8,585 nt of DNA from an uncultured Atopobium sp. (GTDB lineage: Bacteria; Actinomycetota; Coriobacteriia; Coriobacteriales; Atopobiaceae), in the NCBI GenBank assembly GCA_938041635.1, contig CALIAD010000166.1, positions 1 to 8,585 of the forward strand, written 5' to 3'. Numbering within the stretch: the stretch's first letter is position 1; every line of letters starts with the position of its first letter. This document shows, piece after piece, positions 5,448 to 8,585 of the stretch. The translations under genes and the position numbers were made by a program. The notes beneath the pieces were generated by a model. The model was not told the DNA's origin. It made no database searches and saw only the letters and a list, made by a program, of their open reading frames with translations.

Positions 5448-6404
5448 GTGAACAACCTATTACGTCTTATCGGACGCCGTCTTATTGCGCTGCCGATTAT
5501 GGCTTTAGGCGTCACCTTTCTCGTATTCTTCCTAATGTCTTTCTCGCATGTTGATCCTGCATACAATGCCTTGGGAGAGTCTGCTTCTGAAGAAGCTATC
5601 CAGCAGTATCACATTGAGAATGGCCTTGATGACCCATGGCCTGTGAGATATGTACGCTATATCGGTGATGTTGCTCATGGAAACTTGGGTACCTACGGCA
5701 CTTCTCACTATTCAGTTGCTGAAAGAATTTCAAAGGCTCTGCCAGTAACTATGCAGTTGACCTTTATGGGTCTCTTTATTGGCGCAATAGTTTCGTTTAC
5801 GTTGGGCGTTATTGCGGCTCTCTATAGAGATCAATGGCCCGATCAAATCATCCGCGTATTCTCAATTGCCGGTCTTGCAACGCCATCATTTTGGTTGGCA
5901 GTTCTTTTGATTCTGGTCTTTGCGTCTACGCTTAAGCTGCTACCAGCCTCTGGAGCACTACCAGATCCTACGGTAAATCTTGTCGGCTACTTTGCTCGTA
6001 TGATTATGCCGGCATTTGCACTTGCGGTTCCAATGTCTGGTCAGATGACCCGTATTGTTCGCACCGCAATGGTCGAGGAGCTGGATAAGGACTACGTCCG
6101 CACTGCTCGCGGCGCCGGTATTCCAGAGAGAATCGTCATCGCAAGAAACGTACTTCGCAACGCTCTTATTACCCCTGTAACCACGCTTGGCCTGAAGATT
6201 GGTTACCTCATGGGTGGCGCCGTTGTTATTGAGGTTATTTTTAACCTTCCTGGCATGGGTACCGCAATTCTTGAGGGCATTCAGGGTAACGAGGCAATGC
6301 TTGTTCAGGGCGTTGTTGTTGTCGTTGCACTGTCCTTCATCATCATCAACATTGTTGTTGATATGTTGTACATCTTGATTAACCCACGCATTAGGACGGT
6401 GTAG
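5448..6404 (+). CDS. dppB: DppB/OppB-type ABC transporter permease
   Basis: This is one of the two membrane subunits forming the channel of a peptide/nickel-type importer. The 318-residue length is typical. The N terminus RLIGRRLIALPIMALGVTFLVFFLM matches the first helix of the family at about residues 5-30. Further hydrophobic segments lie near 100-125, 138-162, 183-200, 243-265 and 285-310, giving about six spans. The cytoplasmic EAA loop that docks to the ATPase is clear at about 216-238, with RTARGAGIPERIVIARNVLRNA. FNLPGMGTAILEGI at 265-278 is another DppB-type signature. Translation begins at GTG 5448, with AGGGGG at 5437-5442 as a strong ribosome site, and no better in-frame start is seen. 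It follows the binding-protein gene by 155 bases containing the hairpin, and its stop is 4 bases before the next start. The symbol denotes the family; the substrate is unproven. Confidence 0.93.
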   Translation: MNNLLRLIGRRLIALPIMALGVTFLVFFLMSFSHVDPAYNALGESASEEAIQQYHIENGLDDPWPVRYVRYIGDVAHGNLGTYGTSHYSVAERISKALPVTMQLTFMGLFIGAIVSFTLGVIAALYRDQWPDQIIRVFSIAGLATPSFWLAVLLILVFASTLKLLPASGALPDPTVNLVGYFARMIMPAFALAVPMSGQMTRIVRTAMVEELDKDYVRTARGAGIPERIVIARNVLRNALITPVTTLGLKIGYLMGGAVVIEVIFNLPGMGTAILEGIQGNEAMLVQGVVVVVALSFIIINIVVDMLYILINPRIRTV

Positions 6405-6408
6405 TGCG

Positions 6409-8448
6409 ATGGTACAAATTAGAAAAAAACAAGTCGAGAAGCTCGAAGAAGCTGCTGCAAAGGGTTCAACCTTTGGTGGCTTTAAGAAGATGAAGACAGC
6501 TTCCAAGATTGCTCTTGTCATTCTTGTCTTTGTTGTTCTTGCTTCTGTCTTTGCAAATTTTATTGCTCCACACAACCCACTTGAGATCTTCAACGCTCGT
6601 CAGGCTCCAGGCAATGGATTCATTTTTGGTACTGACGATAAGGGCCGCGATATTCTTTCTCGTATGCTCTATGGTGGTCAGTATTCACTGGTCATTGGCT
6701 TTGGTGCTACAGGTATGGCACTGCTGTGTGGCTCAATTATTGGCGCAATTGCAGCTGTTTCTAGAAAGGCTGTCTCTGAGGTCATCATGCGTGTGCTCGA
6801 CATCATCATGTCGTTCCCAGGCATTGCTCTTGCAGCAGTCTTTGTTTCTATTCTGGGTAACAGCGTTCCTTCAATCATCTTTGCTATTGGCTTTATGTAT
6901 ACGCCACAGATTGCTCGTATTGTTCGCGCAAATATCGTAAGCGAGTACGGCGAAGATTACGTAAGGGCAACCATTGTTTCTGGTGCTCGTGCACCATGGA
7001 TTCTGTGGAAGCATGTTCTTCGTAACTGCATTGCTCCAATCATGGTCTTTACCGTTACGCTTGTTGCAGACGCAATCATCTTTGAGGCATCCCTGACTTT
7101 CATTGGTGCAGGTATTGCAGAGCCAACTCCTACATGGGGTAACATCCTGGCTGATGCTCGTGCCGGCGTTCTTGCTGGCCGTTGGTGGCAGGCATTCTTC
7201 CCAGGCCTGGCCATCATGATGACCTGCCTGGCACTGAACATCCTCTCCGAGGGTCTTACTGATGCTATGGCAGCAGCGCCTGGCGCTCCTGTTGACACGG
7301 AGAACTCTGATTCTAGGCGTGCAGATGACATCTTGGCATCTGATCCAGTTCGTGCGTATGCAGAGCAGGCAGAGTCCCTTGAGCGCAGACTTAATGCACT
7401 CAAAGAGGTTGAGCTGTTCAGAACAGACAGACGTAAGCCAGACTTTGATGTTGCGCCATTGCTCAGCGTTAAAGATCTTTGCATTAGTTTTGAGTCTCAC
7501 GGAGACGTCAAGGTTGTTGACCACGTAAGCTTTGATGTTCGTCCTGGTCAGTGCATGGCACTGGTCGGCGAGTCTGGCTGCGGCAAGTCAATTACTACCA
7601 AGGTCATTATGGGCTTGACTGATCCAAAAGAGACCATTACTGGTCAGGTTCTCTACAAAGACCAAGACCTCCTGGAGCTCTCCAAAGAAGAGCACCGCAA
7701 GCTGCTTGGTCATGAGCTTGCAATGGTGTATCAGGATGCTCTGTCTTCGCTGAACCCATCCATGCTTATCTCTTCTCAGATGAAGCAGCTCACCAGCAGG
7801 GGAGGCACTCGTTCTGCTGAGGAGCTTCTGGAGCTTGTTGGTCTGGATCCAAAGCGTACGCTTGAGTCCTACCCACACGAGCTTTCCGGTGGTCAGCGTC
7901 AGCGTGTTCTGATTGCTATGGCACTCACCCGCGATCCTTCGTTGGTCATCTGCGACGAGCCAACAACTGCTCTGGACGTTACTGTTCAGAAGCAGGTTAT
8001 CAAGCTCTTGAATGACCTCCAGCGTCGTCTTGGCTTCGCAATGATCTTTGTTAGCCACGACCTTGCACTTGTTGCAGAGGTTGCTTCTGAGATTACCGTT
8101 ATGTACGCAGGTCAGGTTATTGAGCAGGCAGCTACTACCGAGCTTCTGACCAATCCTGTTCACGAGTATACCCGCGGTCTTCTCGGCTCTGTTCTTTCCA
8201 TTGAGGAAGGCGCACAGGATGGTACTAGGCTTCACCAGGTACCAGGTTCTGTTCCTTCTCCAGAAGACTTCCCAGCAGGCGATAGGTTTGCTCCTCGTTC
8301 AAGTCACCCAGATCTTGGTCTTGAGGTTCACCCTGTTATCAAGGAGATTCCTGGTAAGCACCATCGTTTCTCCGAGCTGCCTGATGAATATCTGAAGGAG
8401 CATGGTCTTGCGCCTTACCTTGAGCGTTCTCAAAAGGAGGTGAGGTAA
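6409..8448 (+). CDS. Fused DppC-type permease and DppD-type ATPase of the ABC importer
   Basis: One continuous 679-residue frame joins two usually separate subunits. Residues 1-290 are a complete DppC-type permease: an N-terminal helix at about 33-53, FGTDDKGRDILSR (73-85), an EAA loop DYVRATIVSGARAPWILWKH (183-202), and the C-terminal LNILSEGLTDAM (276-287). A polar linker of about 60 residues follows, with an Ala/Glu/Arg-rich helix at 314-336. Residues 350-679 are a complete ATPase: Walker A GESGCGKS (387-394), Q-loop Gln442, signature LSGGQ (492-496), Walker B LVICDEP (512-518), D-loop ALD and H-loop His550, then the family-typical C-terminal extension (HEYTRGLL, VPGSVPSPEDFPAGDRFAPR). The usual cysteines there are replaced (Asp625, Ser631). 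Both halves look functional, so this is a genuine fusion and not a frameshift artefact. The start ATG has only a poor ribosome site, so translation probably couples to the dppB stop. The fusion enforces a 1:1 ratio of the two subunits. Confidence 0.93.
   Translation: MVQIRKKQVEKLEEAAAKGSTFGGFKKMKTASKIALVILVFVVLASVFANFIAPHNPLEIFNARQAPGNGFIFGTDDKGRDILSRMLYGGQYSLVIGFGATGMALLCGSIIGAIAAVSRKAVSEVIMRVLDIIMSFPGIALAAVFVSILGNSVPSIIFAIGFMYTPQIARIVRANIVSEYGEDYVRATIVSGARAPWILWKHVLRNCIAPIMVFTVTLVADAIIFEASLTFIGAGIAEPTPTWGNILADARAGVLAGRWWQAFFPGLAIMMTCLALNILSEGLTDAMAAAPGAPVDTENSDSRRADDILASDPVRAYAEQAESLERRLNALKEVELFRTDRRKPDFDVAPLLSVKDLCISFESHGDVKVVDHVSFDVRPGQCMALVGESGCGKSITTKVIMGLTDPKETITGQVLYKDQDLLELSKEEHRKLLGHELAMVYQDALSSLNPSMLISSQMKQLTSRGGTRSAEELLELVGLDPKRTLESYPHELSGGQRQRVLIAMALTRDPSLVICDEPTTALDVTVQKQVIKLLNDLQRRLGFAMIFVSHDLALVAEVASEITVMYAGQVIEQAATTELLTNPVHEYTRGLLGSVLSIEEGAQDGTRLHQVPGSVPSPEDFPAGDRFAPRSSHPDLGLEVHPVIKEIPGKHHRFSELPDEYLKEHGLAPYLERSQKEVR
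8434..8443 (+). promoter_or_regulatory. Consensus ribosome binding site for the DppF-type ATPase gene
   Basis: AAGGAGGTGA is a perfect complement to the 3' end of 16S rRNA and lies 5 bases before the ATG at 8449, inside the last codons of the fusion gene. It fixes the start of the downstream gene and contrasts with the weak site in front of the fusion gene. Confidence 0.85.
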
Positions 8449-8585
8449 ATGGCTACAACAACTGAAGAGCAGCCAATTATCTTCCTCGATGATATTTCGG
8501 TTACGTTTAAAACACGTACGGGTTCAATCTTTAAGCCTAATAAGGTTCACGCAGTACAGAATGTTTCTCTCAAGCTTATGCCTGG
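8449..8585 (+). CDS. dppF: DppF/OppF-type ATPase, N-terminal part only (runs off the window)
   Basis: The ATG follows the TAA of the fusion gene with no intervening base and has a perfect ribosome site upstream. The 45 complete codons visible give a start MATTTEEQPIIFLDDISVTF, then KTRTGSIF, and VHAVQNVSLKLMPG. This is the conserved beginning of an ABC ATPase of the DppF/OppF type: a core strand, an insertion, 'AVxxVSL', then the run towards Walker A, which lies beyond the window. As the second nucleotide-binding subunit it would pair with the ATPase half of the fusion protein. The assignment rests on this N-terminal pattern and on operon order, so the Walker motifs remain unseen. Confidence 0.85.
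   Translation, partial: MATTTEEQPIIFLDDISVTFKTRTGSIFKPNKVHAVQNVSLKLMP

Noticed and set aside
5363..5554. Open frame of 63 residues upstream of and overlapping the dppB start
   Set aside because: Its translation has no recognisable motif and it overlaps the strong ribosome site and start of dppB in another frame. The region is better explained as intercistronic spacer.
5958..6593. A 211-residue open frame on the - strand spanning the end of dppB and the start of the fusion gene
   Set aside because: The + strand carries two well-supported genes here, and the antisense product shows low-complexity Asn/Lys/Thr runs and no motifs. It is a shadow frame. The same holds for 6871-7524, 6957-7484 and 7588-8235.

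Overview
The window looks like chromosomal DNA from an actinobacterium of moderate G+C content (roughly 45-50% in the conserved genes by hand counts on a few 60-base lines). The Tat-type lipoprotein signal, the strong AAGGAGGTGA-type ribosome binding sites and the permease-ATPase fusion fit class Coriobacteriia (an Atopobium/Lancefieldella/Olsenella-like organism). That placement is inference from protein style, not from a database match. All supported genes lie on the + strand.

Region 1 (1-2490) is a housekeeping gene string: the last 41 codons of a membrane protein, one base, then uvrC (UvrABC excinuclease incision subunit), then an unrecognised 77-residue protein whose start codon lies inside the uvrC stop region. 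A clear intrinsic terminator at 2441-2487 ends the string.

Region 2 (2490-3330) holds a single AT-rich gene for an unrecognised membrane-anchored protein of 216 residues, closed by a 13-bp hairpin that may terminate transcription from both sides. Its base composition differs from its neighbours, so it may be a recent arrival.

Region 3 (3330-3690) is an unusually structured, AT-rich, non-coding stretch ahead of the transporter operon. It contains two different pairs of direct repeats, each pair with copies exactly 21 bp apart, a GC-rich hairpin, candidate promoters and a double GCCAC/GTGGC hairpin close to the first gene. It is the most interesting non-coding part of the window.

Region 4 (3691-8585, running off the end) is a Dpp/Opp-type ABC importer operon. 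It encodes a Tat-exported family 5 substrate-binding lipoprotein, a hairpin in the first intergenic gap, a DppB-type permease, a single polypeptide fusing a complete DppC-type permease to a complete DppD-type ATPase, and the start of a DppF-type ATPase directly abutting it. The expected complex is one external binding lipoprotein feeding a DppB/DppC channel driven by a DppD/DppF ATPase pair, with C and D held 1:1 by fusion. Substrate (peptide, nickel chelate or other) cannot be told from sequence alone. The ATPase half lacks the C-terminal cysteines common in this family.

I see no RNA genes, CRISPR arrays, insertion sequences or intact mobile elements. No clearly new biological system is evident; the points worth follow-up are the leader region, the fusion with its cysteine loss, and the two unrecognised genes.
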